64,000 bases of DNA from Thermococcus peptonophilus (lineage in GTDB: Archaea; Methanobacteriota_B; Thermococci; Thermococcales; Thermococcaceae), in the NCBI RefSeq assembly GCF_001592435.1, contig NZ_CP014750.1:1116001-1180000 (forward strand), in the 5' to 3' direction. The position numbers were made by a program, and so were the translations under genes. The notes under the pieces were generated by a model. The model was given only the letters and a program-made list of their open reading frames with translations. It had not been told where the DNA came from and did no database searches. Shown one piece after another: positions 8,696-17,300 of this stretch (the first letter of the stretch is position 1; each line of letters begins with the position of its first letter).

Positions 8696-9292
8696 ATGAA
8701 ACAAATGTTGATCGTCATGCTGGCGGCTCTGTTGGTCTTCCTCGTCGGCCTTAGATTCGGTCTCTCGTACTTCAGCGATGTGGCGAAGTCCACGGGCAAC
8801 GAGTTTTCAACGGGCGAGTTCGATATCGGGATAAGCAAGAATGGCGAGAGGTACTACGATGCCTACAAGGTCTTTGAGTTTGGAAGTCTCCTGCCGGGAG
8901 AGGAAAGGACGATCCGCTTCTACATCAAGAACCGCGGCGATTACCCTGTTTCTAGAATCTCAATGATTCTCAACGTGACCGATCGTGAAGATGGAACTCC
9001 ATCCAAAGCCGAGGTGCTCGTGGACAGCACGCCCGACGTTGGAGAGCTCAGCGAGTACCTGATAGTTAAGGACATCCGTGTCTCGTTTAACGGGACAGTC
9101 ATGGAACTTGACCGCTATGCTGGAAAATCCCTTCGGGAGCTTAACGGCACACTAATACACCTCTTTGACGGCAAACTGGCTGAGAACAAGGCCATAGAAG
9201 TTACCATGCGTATAGAACTCTCTCCCGATGCCGGAAACGAGTGCCAGACCGATACCTCCGAGGTGGCTATGCTCATAACTGCTTCACAATGA
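8696..9292 (+). CDS. Exported TasA/AbpA-like (SipW-cognate signal) fibre-type protein
   Basis: The 198-residue protein has a hydrophobic N-terminal signal (MKQMLIVMLAALLVFLVGL) followed directly by YFSDVAKSTGNEFSTGEFDI. That pattern, aromatic-F-S-D then T/S-G-N-x-F-x-x-G, is the mark of camelysin/TasA-type proteins with SipW-cognate signals, which assemble into extracellular fibres in bacteria; archaeal bundling pilins of Pyrobaculum are relatives. A beta-rich domain with an FEFGSLLPGEERTIRFYIKN segment follows. No dedicated SipW-like peptidase gene is adjacent. ATG 8696 is chosen by its GGTGGT site. Function as a biofilm or surface fibre subunit is inferred from the family signature only. 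Confidence 0.65.
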   Translation: MKQMLIVMLAALLVFLVGLRFGLSYFSDVAKSTGNEFSTGEFDIGISKNGERYYDAYKVFEFGSLLPGEERTIRFYIKNRGDYPVSRISMILNVTDREDGTPSKAEVLVDSTPDVGELSEYLIVKDIRVSFNGTVMELDRYAGKSLRELNGTLIHLFDGKLAENKAIEVTMRIELSPDAGNECQTDTSEVAMLITASQ

Positions 9293-9329
9293 GCGGAAGC
9301 CACTTAAACCCCCTCTCCAATTTTTTCCT

Positions 9330-9386
9330 GCGATGATGAGTGATGGGCGAACCGACCGATGAGGAAGGAAAGGTGATCGCTGAGCA
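9330..9386 (+). ncRNA. C/D box guide sRNA 1
   Basis: A compact double-guide archaeal C/D sRNA. Box C is GATGATGA (9332-9339), D' is CCGA (9352-9355), C' is CGATGAG (9357-9363) and D is CTGA (9380-9383). The guide regions are 12 bases (C to D') and 16 bases (C' to D). Such RNAs direct 2'-O-methylation of rRNA or tRNA by fibrillarin, Nop5 and L7Ae. The D' box has the CCGA variant. Targets were not determined. Confidence 0.8.
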
Positions 9387-9417
9387 ACCCTTTTAAGCCC
9401 CATCCTTTACCTTTTCT

Positions 9418-9472
9418 GGGATGATGAGTTCAGCCTTGTCCGAGCTGTGACGAGGGAGTGACGGACTGACCG
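9418..9472 (+). ncRNA. C/D box guide sRNA 2
   Basis: This lies 31 bases after the first sRNA with the same architecture: box C GATGATGA (9420-9427), D' CCGA (9440-9443), C' TGACGAG (9448-9454), D CTGA (9466-9469). The guides are 12 and 11 bases. A TTTTAAG element at 9391-9397 between the two RNAs could be its own TATA box. Both share the CCGA D' variant, but their guide sequences differ, so they have different targets. The RNA ends about 25 bases before the CDF transporter start. Confidence 0.82.
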
Positions 9473-9498
9473 CCCAAGTTGCCCATGGGGGATGGAGT

Positions 9499-10359
9499 TT
9501 GGAGGGACTTTACCGACCGATATGGGTTTCGATAGTCGGAAACGTTCTCCTCGGTGTGCTCAAGCTGGTAGTTGGCTTTCTATACTCCAGCATAGCCCTC
9601 ATCTCGGATGGAATCCACTCTCTGAGCGACTTAATCACGAGCGTCATCGGCTACTTTGGAATGAAGGTATCATCAAAGCCCCCGGACAGAAGTCACCCCT
9701 TCGGACACTCCCGCTTTGAACCTCTGGTGGCCTTTCTCATAGGCGAGGCGCTTCTCTTGGTCGCCTATGAAATCGGAAGGGATTCAGTCTTCAGGCTTCT
9801 CAAGGGGGAGACCATTGAGGTAAACTCCCTAATGCTTGGAGTCACGGTTCTATCAATCCTTGCTAAAGAGGCTATGTTCAGGTACTCCCTACACGTCGGC
9901 AGGAAGCTCAACAGCCAGATCCTCGTTGCCGACGCCTACCACCACAGGAGCGACTCGCTGAGCAGTGTGGCTGTTCTCGTGGGTCTTAGCCTCCAGAGGC
10001 TCGGGTTCAGGTATGGGGATGGTCTCGCAGGCCTCCTGGTATCTCTCTTTCTCGTGAAGGTGGCCTTTGATGTCCTCCTTGAGAACCTCGGCTACCTGAC
10101 GGGCCAAGCTCCGCCCTTTGAGGTTTGCAGGGAGATTGAAAAGCGTGCTATGAGCGTCCCAAACGTTCTCGGAGTCCATGACCTCAGGGCGCACTACGTC
10201 GGGAACAAGCTCCACGTCGAGCTCCACATTGAGGTTCCACCGGAAATCACACTCAAGGAGGCCCATGACATCAGCGAGGAAGTCAGGAAGAAGATTGAGG
10301 GTATGCCCCAAGTTGAGAGGGCCTTTGTCCACGTGGACATAAAGGGCGTTACTGAGTGA
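9499..10359 (+). CDS. Cation diffusion facilitator (predicted Zn2+ exporter)
   Basis: This 286-residue CDF protein has about six transmembrane helices and a cytoplasmic C-terminal domain (from about 205) of ferredoxin-like type. The metal-site residues are visible as H40/D44 in helix 2 (HSLSD) and H148/D152 in helix 5 (HHRSD). That HxxxD/HxxxD arrangement is typical of zinc-selective members. The start is TTG 9499 behind a GGGGGATGG site. The gene is preceded by the two C/D sRNAs and may share their transcript. It ends convergently with the decarboxylase gene, with 11 bases of overlap. Confidence 0.88.
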   Translation: MEGLYRPIWVSIVGNVLLGVLKLVVGFLYSSIALISDGIHSLSDLITSVIGYFGMKVSSKPPDRSHPFGHSRFEPLVAFLIGEALLLVAYEIGRDSVFRLLKGETIEVNSLMLGVTVLSILAKEAMFRYSLHVGRKLNSQILVADAYHHRSDSLSSVAVLVGLSLQRLGFRYGDGLAGLLVSLFLVKVAFDVLLENLGYLTGQAPPFEVCREIEKRAMSVPNVLGVHDLRAHYVGNKLHVELHIEVPPEITLKEAHDISEEVRKKIEGMPQVERAFVHVDIKGVTE

Positions 10360-11509
10360 GAATAGCCATAATGCTTCTTAAATCCACCAAAAACGCCTCC
10401 AGATGTTCCTTTCTCACGTGTGGCATAACGACGATCCTTATGTAGCCGCGGTGGGCACTTATTCCCCAGCCCCGTGCTTTAAGTTCCTCTTCGAGATCTT
10501 CCAGCTTTTCAGAGCCGAAGGAGACGATGTTCAGCACTGGCTCCCTGATGAGGTAAATCCCTGGAATCTTCTTCAGCTCCGATGCGAACCATCTAGCGAG
10601 CTCCATCTTCTCTCTTACAACTTCCTTGTACCCTTCAAAGCCGAGATGCTTTATCATTGCCCATACTGCCAGAGCGTTGGCTCCTGGTCTAGTCCCCGTT
10701 ATCGTCGCCTGCCGGATTTTGCCTCCAGCCAAATACGGAGCTAAAACACTTATGCTGTCCAGAAACTTCTTCTCGCGGAAGATTATTCCCCCCGCTGGGA
10801 TCGGTACCATGCCCATCTTGTGTGGGTCTATGGTTATGCTCTTCACGCCCTTAAGGTGGAAGTCGAAGTCCGGGAGGTCGTAACCGAGGGCCTTTGCGAA
10901 GGGTATCACGAAGCCGCCGAAGGCGGCATCAACGTGGAGAGGAAGACCGTAGTCAAGTGCTAAGTCGCTCAGGGCCGGGATGTCGTCAACCACGCCGAGA
11001 CCAGTTGACCCTGCTATCCCTACTATTCCTATCGTCCTGTCCGTTATCTTTTCCTCAACGTCCTTCACGTTGACTGTGTAGTCATCGTTCAGTTCCGCCC
11101 AGACGAGCTTCACCCCTAGCATCTCGGCGGCCTTTATGAATGAGAAGTGAGCGCTCTCTGGAAGGATCAGTTCGGGCTTTTCTATTCCAGCGAGGTTCCT
11201 CATTGCCCTCACTGCCAGGATGTTGGCCTCCGTCCCGCCGGAGACTATGTGGCCGTAGCCCTTCTCAAGTCCGAGGAGGTTGGCCAGCATGTCAACGGCT
11301 TCTTTCTCGATTTTCTGGCTCCCAACGTGGAGACCAGGATCGCCGAGGTTCCTGTCTATGTACCTCATAACGACCTTCACTGCTAAGGGATGTGGGTAAG
11401 TGCACATGGAACCGAGTATCTTGCCCGAGTCAAAGGTCAAGTCTTCTCTCGTTTTCTCTTCAAGCTCCCGCAGGACTTCTTTCTCGCTCGCCCCCATTTC
11501 TGGAAACAT
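10349..11509 (-). CDS. mfnA: PLP-dependent L-tyrosine/L-aspartate decarboxylase MfnA
   Basis: This is a 386-residue group II PLP decarboxylase. The PLP lysine is K231 in SITIDPHKMG, and the HVDAAFGG motif (192-199) supplies the aspartate (D194) that pairs with the pyridine nitrogen. In methanogens MfnA makes tyramine. In Thermococcales, which lack methanofuran, the established role is L-aspartate decarboxylation to beta-alanine for coenzyme A synthesis. The ATG at 11509 has a GGTGA ribosome binding site. It lies 20 bases downstream of the antiporter gene on the same strand and may be co-transcribed with it. Confidence 0.9.
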   Translation of the reverse strand: MFPEMGASEKEVLRELEEKTREDLTFDSGKILGSMCTYPHPLAVKVVMRYIDRNLGDPGLHVGSQKIEKEAVDMLANLLGLEKGYGHIVSGGTEANILAVRAMRNLAGIEKPELILPESAHFSFIKAAEMLGVKLVWAELNDDYTVNVKDVEEKITDRTIGIVGIAGSTGLGVVDDIPALSDLALDYGLPLHVDAAFGGFVIPFAKALGYDLPDFDFHLKGVKSITIDPHKMGMVPIPAGGIIFREKKFLDSISVLAPYLAGGKIRQATITGTRPGANALAVWAMIKHLGFEGYKEVVREKMELARWFASELKKIPGIYLIREPVLNIVSFGSEKLEDLEEELKARGWGISAHRGYIRIVVMPHVRKEHLEAFLVDLRSIMAILTQ

Positions 11510-11529
11510 TATTTCACCGCCTTGCGGTA

Positions 11530-12720
11530 CTAACTCTCCCCGGCTTTAAGCCTTTGCCTCTTCAGGTACGCCTTGAAGAATATCGGCGTTGTTAAGGCCG
11601 TCATCATTGACACTATTATAACGCTCGCGAAGATGCTCTGGTCTATGAGTCCCGTGCTGAGGCCGAACGTGAGGATAGCCAGTTCCAGGCTTCCCCTTCC
11701 ACCCATCCCAATTCCCACTGCTATCGAATCTTCCCAGGAGAGGCCAACCAGCTTTGAACCAAGACCGCAGCCGATCAGCTTGCCAAGGACTGCCGAGGCG
11801 TAGAGTGCCAGAATGAGGAGAACGTTGATGTCTCTGATGGGGGGGTTGAACATCAGGCCGACGTAGATAAAGAACAGCGGCATGAAAAACTCCGTGAGAA
11901 CAACCTGAAGGTCGCCTATGAGCTCGTTGAGCTTTATCCTGGTAACGACGAGGGGGTCTTTTCTCTCGCGGAGCCTGCTTATGGTCAAACCTGCCAAGTA
12001 TGCCCCGATTATCTGGTTCAGCCCGACCCACTCCGATATTATGGCGAGTGCAAACGTGAGGATGAGGGTGAAGGTAAAGAAGACGTTCAGGTTTCTGACC
12101 ACGCTGTAGAACCACCTGGAGCGCTTGAAGATGTACTCCGAAATCAGGAGCGTCGCGACTATGAAGGCAAAGATTTTCCCCGTCAGGATAAGGAGGGACT
12201 GGGCGTTGAAGTTCCCGCTCGCCATGCCGGTTATGATGCCTATTAGGTAAACGGCCAGTATGTCGTCCGCGAACGCCGCTCCCATGAGTATGGCAGAGAC
12301 CCTTCTGTTCACCCTCTCCTTAACAAGGACGCCGCTTGTGACCTCGATTGCCGTGTTCCCGAGGGTTACGCCAACGAACACCGCCGCGGAGAACCCCTTT
12401 CCAAAGAGGTACACAGTGGCAAAGCCCAGTATGAATGAGAAAGCAACCCCGAGAACGGCCACGAACGTGGCTTTCTTCGTGTTCTGGGCTATTGCAGAGA
12501 AGTTGCTGGTCAGTCCCATGTAGAGCATCATCATTATAAGTCCGAACTGGGCCAGTACCTCAATTTCTTCTCCCTGTTTTACGATTCCAAGTGCAAACGG
12601 CCCGAGGAGAATGCCCGTTATAACGTGGGCGATGATCGGGTGTATCTCCGCCCTCTCAAAGACCCATTCTATGCTCTTTGCCACAACTAGAAGGATTGCA
12701 AGGTAGCCGAGGAACTCCAC
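11530..12720 (-). CDS. Cation:proton antiporter (CPA2/KefB-type)
   Basis: A 396-residue protein with about 12 hydrophobic helices. It shows the CPA2 pattern: an early HPIIAHVITGILLGP helix, a GLIMMMLYMGL segment and the ion-binding FADDILAVY motif in a central helix, where the adjacent aspartates bind Na+/H+. No C-terminal TrkA-N domain is present. The start is GTG 12720 with a strong GGAGGGG ribosome binding site that overlaps the stop of the upstream DUF131 gene, so the two are coupled. Confidence 0.87.
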   Translation of the reverse strand: MEFLGYLAILLVVAKSIEWVFERAEIHPIIAHVITGILLGPFALGIVKQGEEIEVLAQFGLIMMMLYMGLTSNFSAIAQNTKKATFVAVLGVAFSFILGFATVYLFGKGFSAAVFVGVTLGNTAIEVTSGVLVKERVNRRVSAILMGAAFADDILAVYLIGIITGMASGNFNAQSLLILTGKIFAFIVATLLISEYIFKRSRWFYSVVRNLNVFFTFTLILTFALAIISEWVGLNQIIGAYLAGLTISRLRERKDPLVVTRIKLNELIGDLQVVLTEFFMPLFFIYVGLMFNPPIRDINVLLILALYASAVLGKLIGCGLGSKLVGLSWEDSIAVGIGMGGRGSLELAILTFGLSTGLIDQSIFASVIIVSMMTALTTPIFFKAYLKRQRLKAGES

Positions 12721-12721
12721 G

Positions 12722-12967
12722 TCATCCCCTCCTTGCGAGAAGAGTACCTATTATCCACAGAACCATCAGGAGCACCGCCAGAATCATGGCCAGGGTGACG
12801 CCTCTCCCAGTCCCAAAGACTATTGGAATGGGGCCTATCATTATGACCCCACCGCCCTCAACGTCCGTCTCACCGCTGAAGGCGGATAGCAGAGTCCCGA
12901 TGAACACTAGGATGAACCCCAGAAATATCAGGGCTATCCCCGCCAGTACGAGTTCTTCGCCTCTCAT
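12722..12967 (-). CDS. Small membrane protein, DUF131/TIGR00304 type
   Basis: An 81-residue protein with two hydrophobic helices (near the N terminus and the C terminus) separated by an acidic loop and a GGGVIMIGPIPIVFG segment. This layout is that of the archaeal TIGR00304 membrane family of unknown function. ATG 12967 is about 26 bases from the centre of a minus-strand TATA box, so the mRNA is probably leaderless. It leads an operon with the antiporter. Confidence 0.75.
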   Translation of the reverse strand: MRGEELVLAGIALIFLGFILVFIGTLLSAFSGETDVEGGGVIMIGPIPIVFGTGRGVTLAMILAVLLMVLWIIGTLLARRG

Positions 12968-12989
12968 CAATCCAGAACTCGTTTGTCGT

Positions 12990-13020
12990 CTTTAAAAGCT
13001 TTGCATTATCCTTTAAAAGC
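12990..13020. promoter_or_regulatory. Divergent promoters with probable leaderless starts on both sides
   Basis: CTTTTAAAG on the minus strand (around 12990-12998) lies about 27 bases from ATG 12967. CTTTAAAAG on the plus strand (13011-13019) lies about 25 bases from ATG 13041. Both distances match TATA-to-start spacing, so each transcript probably begins at or next to its start codon. Confidence 0.5.
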
Positions 13021-13040
13021 CCCAGAGGAATAATATCAAT

Positions 13041-13736
13041 ATGCTGGTAATCACCGACCTCGATGATACCCTCTGCAACACGTGGGCGGCGGGAAAAAAG
13101 GCCCTCCTTAGGACGCTTCTGTTCCTGTTCAGGAGAAGAAAGCTCCGGGCCATAGCGTACTTCCTGCTAAAAAAGTACCGTCGTTTTGAAAGCTCTGAGG
13201 CAGTCCACCTGATGGATTTGGATGAGCTTGTTGAAACCGTCTTTAGGGACGTTTACCCAGATGCTTCTGACGATGAAATCGGGGAAGTTGTGTCCTTTGT
13301 TGAGCGCACATTCTTTGACCATCTCAGTCTTTTCCCCGATGCCCTGCCGTTTCTCTCCGGTCTGAAGGAACTCGGAGCAAAAATCGTCCTCGTGACAGAC
13401 TCATCAACTGAGTGGCAGAGGAAAAAACTTGAACTCCTCGGTATCTCCAAGTACTTTGATGGAATCATAATAAGCGGTGAAACCGGCCACAGCAAGCTCG
13501 AGGACTACAACTTCAGGCTTGCCCTTCAAAAGTTTCCCTCCAGCGAGGTCTACGTTGTTGGTGACCGTGACGAGACTGACATGCGCGGAGGTAGGGCGAT
13601 TGGGGCCACTACCATACTGGTTCGCAGGGGCTACTTTAAGTCCCGAAAAGTCAGGTTCGCTGATTACGTTGTGAACAGCCTTCTTGAGGCCCTGGAGGTG
13701 ATAGAGCGTGAGCATAAGAAGCGAGCTGAAGCGTAA
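13041..13736 (+). CDS. HAD-superfamily hydrolase
   Basis: A 231-residue HAD phosphatase. Motif I is TDLDDT (nucleophile D6, acid/base D8), motif II is LVTDSS, and the C-terminal metal motif is GDRDETDMRGG. A helical cap occupies about residues 15-95. The family hydrolyses phosphate esters; the substrate is unknown. It overlaps the polyprenol-kinase-like gene by 29 bases, which suggests coupled translation and perhaps a role in the same lipid-phosphate pathway (inference). Confidence 0.85.
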   Translation: MLVITDLDDTLCNTWAAGKKALLRTLLFLFRRRKLRAIAYFLLKKYRRFESSEAVHLMDLDELVETVFRDVYPDASDDEIGEVVSFVERTFFDHLSLFPDALPFLSGLKELGAKIVLVTDSSTEWQRKKLELLGISKYFDGIIISGETGHSKLEDYNFRLALQKFPSSEVYVVGDRDETDMRGGRAIGATTILVRRGYFKSRKVRFADYVVNSLLEALEVIEREHKKRAEA

Positions 13737-14337
13737 GGCGCTCCATCTCACTGGACTTACGGTGCCTGCCATTTATCTCTGCTGTGGCAAGACCACAACG
13801 CTTGTTTTCATAGGTTTTGCTTTTGTTCTCTTCGTCGTGCTTGAGCCATTCAGGATAATTGAAGAATGGAGGGATAGGATAAAGTACCGCCTTCTGAATA
13901 TGTATCCTTCCCCCGAGCTGGGCAGGGGAATTGAGCTTATAGAAAACCATATTGAGGCTATAACGAGACCCCATGAGCGTGAGAGGGTTGCGGCTCACAT
14001 TTACTTTGCGGCCGCTTCGTTCATAGTTGTGTATTTCTTCCCGATGAAGGTGGCGGTGGGCGCCATAACCGTTGCAACTCTGGGGGATGCCCTGGCCGCT
14101 ATAATCGGTAAAAGCCTCGGGAGGCACCGCTTCTCAAATGGTAAGAGCCTTGAGGGGAGCTTGGCATACTTCGTTACAGCCCTGCTGGTTTTAATCCCTC
14201 TTGTGGGGTTTGCTCCCGCTTTAATTGGTGCGGCCGTCGGCACTATTGTGGAGTTCTACAACGTTCCACCCGATGATAACTTTTCAAACCAGCTGGCCGT
14301 TGCAGTTGCAGTGTATTTGGCATCGGTGGTAGTTTGA
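13708..14337 (+). CDS. Diacylglycerol/polyprenol (dolichol/phytol) kinase family membrane protein
   Basis: The 209-residue protein has about six hydrophobic helices and the SEC59/DGK1/VTE5 signature: an N-terminal KRKALHLTG, then GDALAAIIGKSLGRHRF and GKSLEGSLAYF, the CTP-binding motifs of CTP-dependent lipid kinases. It probably phosphorylates a polyprenol or isoprenoid alcohol at the membrane. The start is GTG 13708 inside the upstream HAD gene. Both genes form one transcription unit. Confidence 0.8.
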   Translation: MSIRSELKRKALHLTGLTVPAIYLCCGKTTTLVFIGFAFVLFVVLEPFRIIEEWRDRIKYRLLNMYPSPELGRGIELIENHIEAITRPHERERVAAHIYFAAASFIVVYFFPMKVAVGAITVATLGDALAAIIGKSLGRHRFSNGKSLEGSLAYFVTALLVLIPLVGFAPALIGAAVGTIVEFYNVPPDDNFSNQLAVAVAVYLASVVV

Positions 14338-14376
14338 TTCACCGGGAGAAAAGCGAAAAGGAAGAAAAGGAAGGCT

Positions 14377-17300
14377 TCAGGTTATGGAGACCGAGGCGAA
14401 CTCGGTAAACGTGTCCTCGTCGCCCCACTCGTCTCCTGGCTGCTTGTCCCTGACTGCATCTTGGAGCGGCAGTGAATCAACGGCGGAGTCTCCGACACCC
14501 TGTCCAGTGACATAGGCAACGATGTTGATTTCCTTGGGCTTTCCACCAAGCTCCTCCCATGGGATGGCTATTTCAAGGGTCTGCAGGCCGTTTTCTGCTC
14601 CTCCGGTGTAGTTGTAGAATCCAACCCACTGGAGGTTCTTGTAGTCCCATCCGCTTCCGTTCCAGATCACCAGCTGAGCGCTGGTTATCGTGCTCGTTCC
14701 GGGGTCTCCGAAGAACTCACCGTTCCAGAAGAAGTAGAGCTGTGCATCTATTCCCCTAGTGAAGCTGAGCTTCTTGCCCCAGCTGTCCTGTCCGGTGGTG
14801 TAGCCGCCGTCCTTGTAGTCGAGGGAGATTCCATAGACAACCCTCCAGGAAGCTTTGTTGTCCGTGGTGAGGGCTATGTACAGGAAGTTGTCGTCGTAGT
14901 CCACGTAAAGAGCCTTAAGGTTGGCACCATCTTGGCCGTATCCTTCTGTGTCAACTGCGACCGGCTGGACTTTCCAGTCGTCAAGGTTGCCGTCTATGGT
15001 CTTCGTGAGCTTCTTGGAGAGCTCCTCGATGTGCGCCTGCCTCTCCGCGATTCCCATCTCAATGAGCTCTTTCATCTCCTGCATTTCTTTAACGATCTTG
15101 ATGAGTCCAGTGTACGCCCTGAATACCTTTATGGCCCCGATGAACACGGCAGACTCCTTGTTTATCATGTCCATTCCTTCGTTGTACATGCTGAGGAGTT
15201 CGGCAACTTCGTTTTCGTACTCCGAGAGCTTTTCGGCCATTTCTGATGTAAGCGTCTGGTTTCTCAAGTACTGGTCTAGGTAGGTGTAGTTCATGTAGTA
15301 CTCTCTGAACTTGGTTGCGCCGTAGTACTTGTTCAGGTTGATAAAGTGGTTCCACCTTTCCCTTCTCTTTCTCTCCTCCTCTTTTCTCTGTATCTCCCTT
15401 CTGATCTGTTCGTAGTCGATGCTCTTAGCGTTTTCGACGATTCCGTTGGTTTCCAGCTGTATTGCATAGTCAAGGTAGCCATCCGCGACTTCGTCCTCAG
15501 TAGATTTAATGCTCAGCACATCGACCGCATCGCTTTTGGTGTCGTCTTCGAAGTCATTTCCAAAGTTCCAGACGCCCTCTCCGTAGCTCAGTCCCGTTGC
15601 CACAGTAAAATTGAACTTGGTCGTGTTCTCGAACAGCTCGACTGGAACCCTAACCTCAATGGTGTTCTTAGACAGGTCAACGCCAACAACGGCCCCGTTG
15701 ACAGTTAGGATGTTCCCATCGGGGTCTACGAAGTAAAGCATTGAGGTAAGCGAGTTTCCAGCTCCTTCGATGGCGCTGGTCTTCCCAACGTCCTGGTTGC
15801 ACTTGAGGTTGACCGCCATCTGGACGTCCCAGAGGAAGCTCGTCCTGGTGTCCATTCTTCCCGCTACCCAGTCGGCTCCCCCATCTTTGTAGTCTATCGG
15901 AACCGCGACGAACGTTGCACCGTTGTCTCCTATCTTTATGTTGCTCATGTTTGCGAAGCGGAACATGAAGTAAACGTAGCGGTCGTCCTTTGTTACGGCG
16001 ATCTCAGTCAGGTCGGCGTGGGAGGATGTTTTTCCAGGCAGGTACTCATCTTTGTCTTTTCTGTTGTCCCCAATTTTGTCCGCCCATATGAACGTGCCGT
16101 TGACAACTGTGTAGTTGTTCTCACTTATTTCTGCAGTGGGCCAGTCACTCGGGTCGCCGTCAACGTCGATCTTGCCGACCCAGATTACCTCAACGTTCAT
16201 TGTCGCAACGTTGTTGTCCTCGTTGGCCTCGGGTATCTTGTTCTCCTCATCAACAGTGGTCTTTATTGTATAAACGCCCGTCTCGTTGGGCTTCCATGTG
16301 AGTGTAAACCACTTCTTCTCTCCAGCTCCCAGGTCGGTCGTCCAGTTGGTGTAGAGGGTGTCGTTTACGTAAACCCTGACGTTTACGTTGTTCGCCGGAA
16401 GGGAGCCTCCGTTTTCGACTGTGACGTTGTAAGTGGTTGTTCTGTTGAGGCCGGCTACACCTGGGCCGCTGAGGCTCACTTTGAGGTCGGGCATAAGGAA
16501 CATCTCGAACTCCGCCATCTGGGAGATAGCGTCGATGTCATTCCACTCATCTGCGCTGTCTACGGCGACGCTTTCCTGAGGGAGGATGTCAACTGCACTT
16601 CCGCTTCCCCCAGTTATCCATGCTGAAACCGCAAAGTGGCTGTGCATCCCACCTATGGCCGACCATGGTATCGCCACTTCAAGGGTCTTGAGGCCCGTTG
16701 AGGAGTCTCCAGTGTAGTTATACTTGCCTCCAACGTCCACGAGGTTCGGCCAGTCCCAGTTGCCGTTGTACGGGTTGAGCTGGGCGGCCGTTATCTTGGC
16801 CTGTCCGTCGTCCCACCAGAAGTAGACCTCATAGTCAATCGCATAGCCGTTTGTGAAGTTTATCTGCCTGCCCCAGGCGTCTCCACCACCGGTGTAGCCG
16901 TTTCCTGTCCCTGGGTCAACGTCTATCCCAAAGCCGTAGGCCATCCCCCAGTTGGCGGTGTTGTTGGTGACTATTGCAAGGTAGAGGTAGTCCTTGTCCC
17001 AGGAGACGTAGAGCTTGCTGAGGTTGCCGCCTGGGACTCCAACACCCATCTTGTCAACGGCCGCTATCTCGTTAGAGCTCCAGTCATTCAAATTACCGTC
17101 GATGGTCTTGCTTTCGACGTAGAGGACTGCAAGGTTGGTGAAGGTGTCGGTGTCTCCCCATTCGCCTCCAATGTTGGAGTAGTCTATGGCAGGGTCAACC
17201 GGAAGACTGTCCACAGCCGATGATCCGTCACCACCGGCCACCCATGCTATGATTGCGATCTCGTCGGGTCTTCCGCCGAGGGCACTCCATGGTATCTTTA

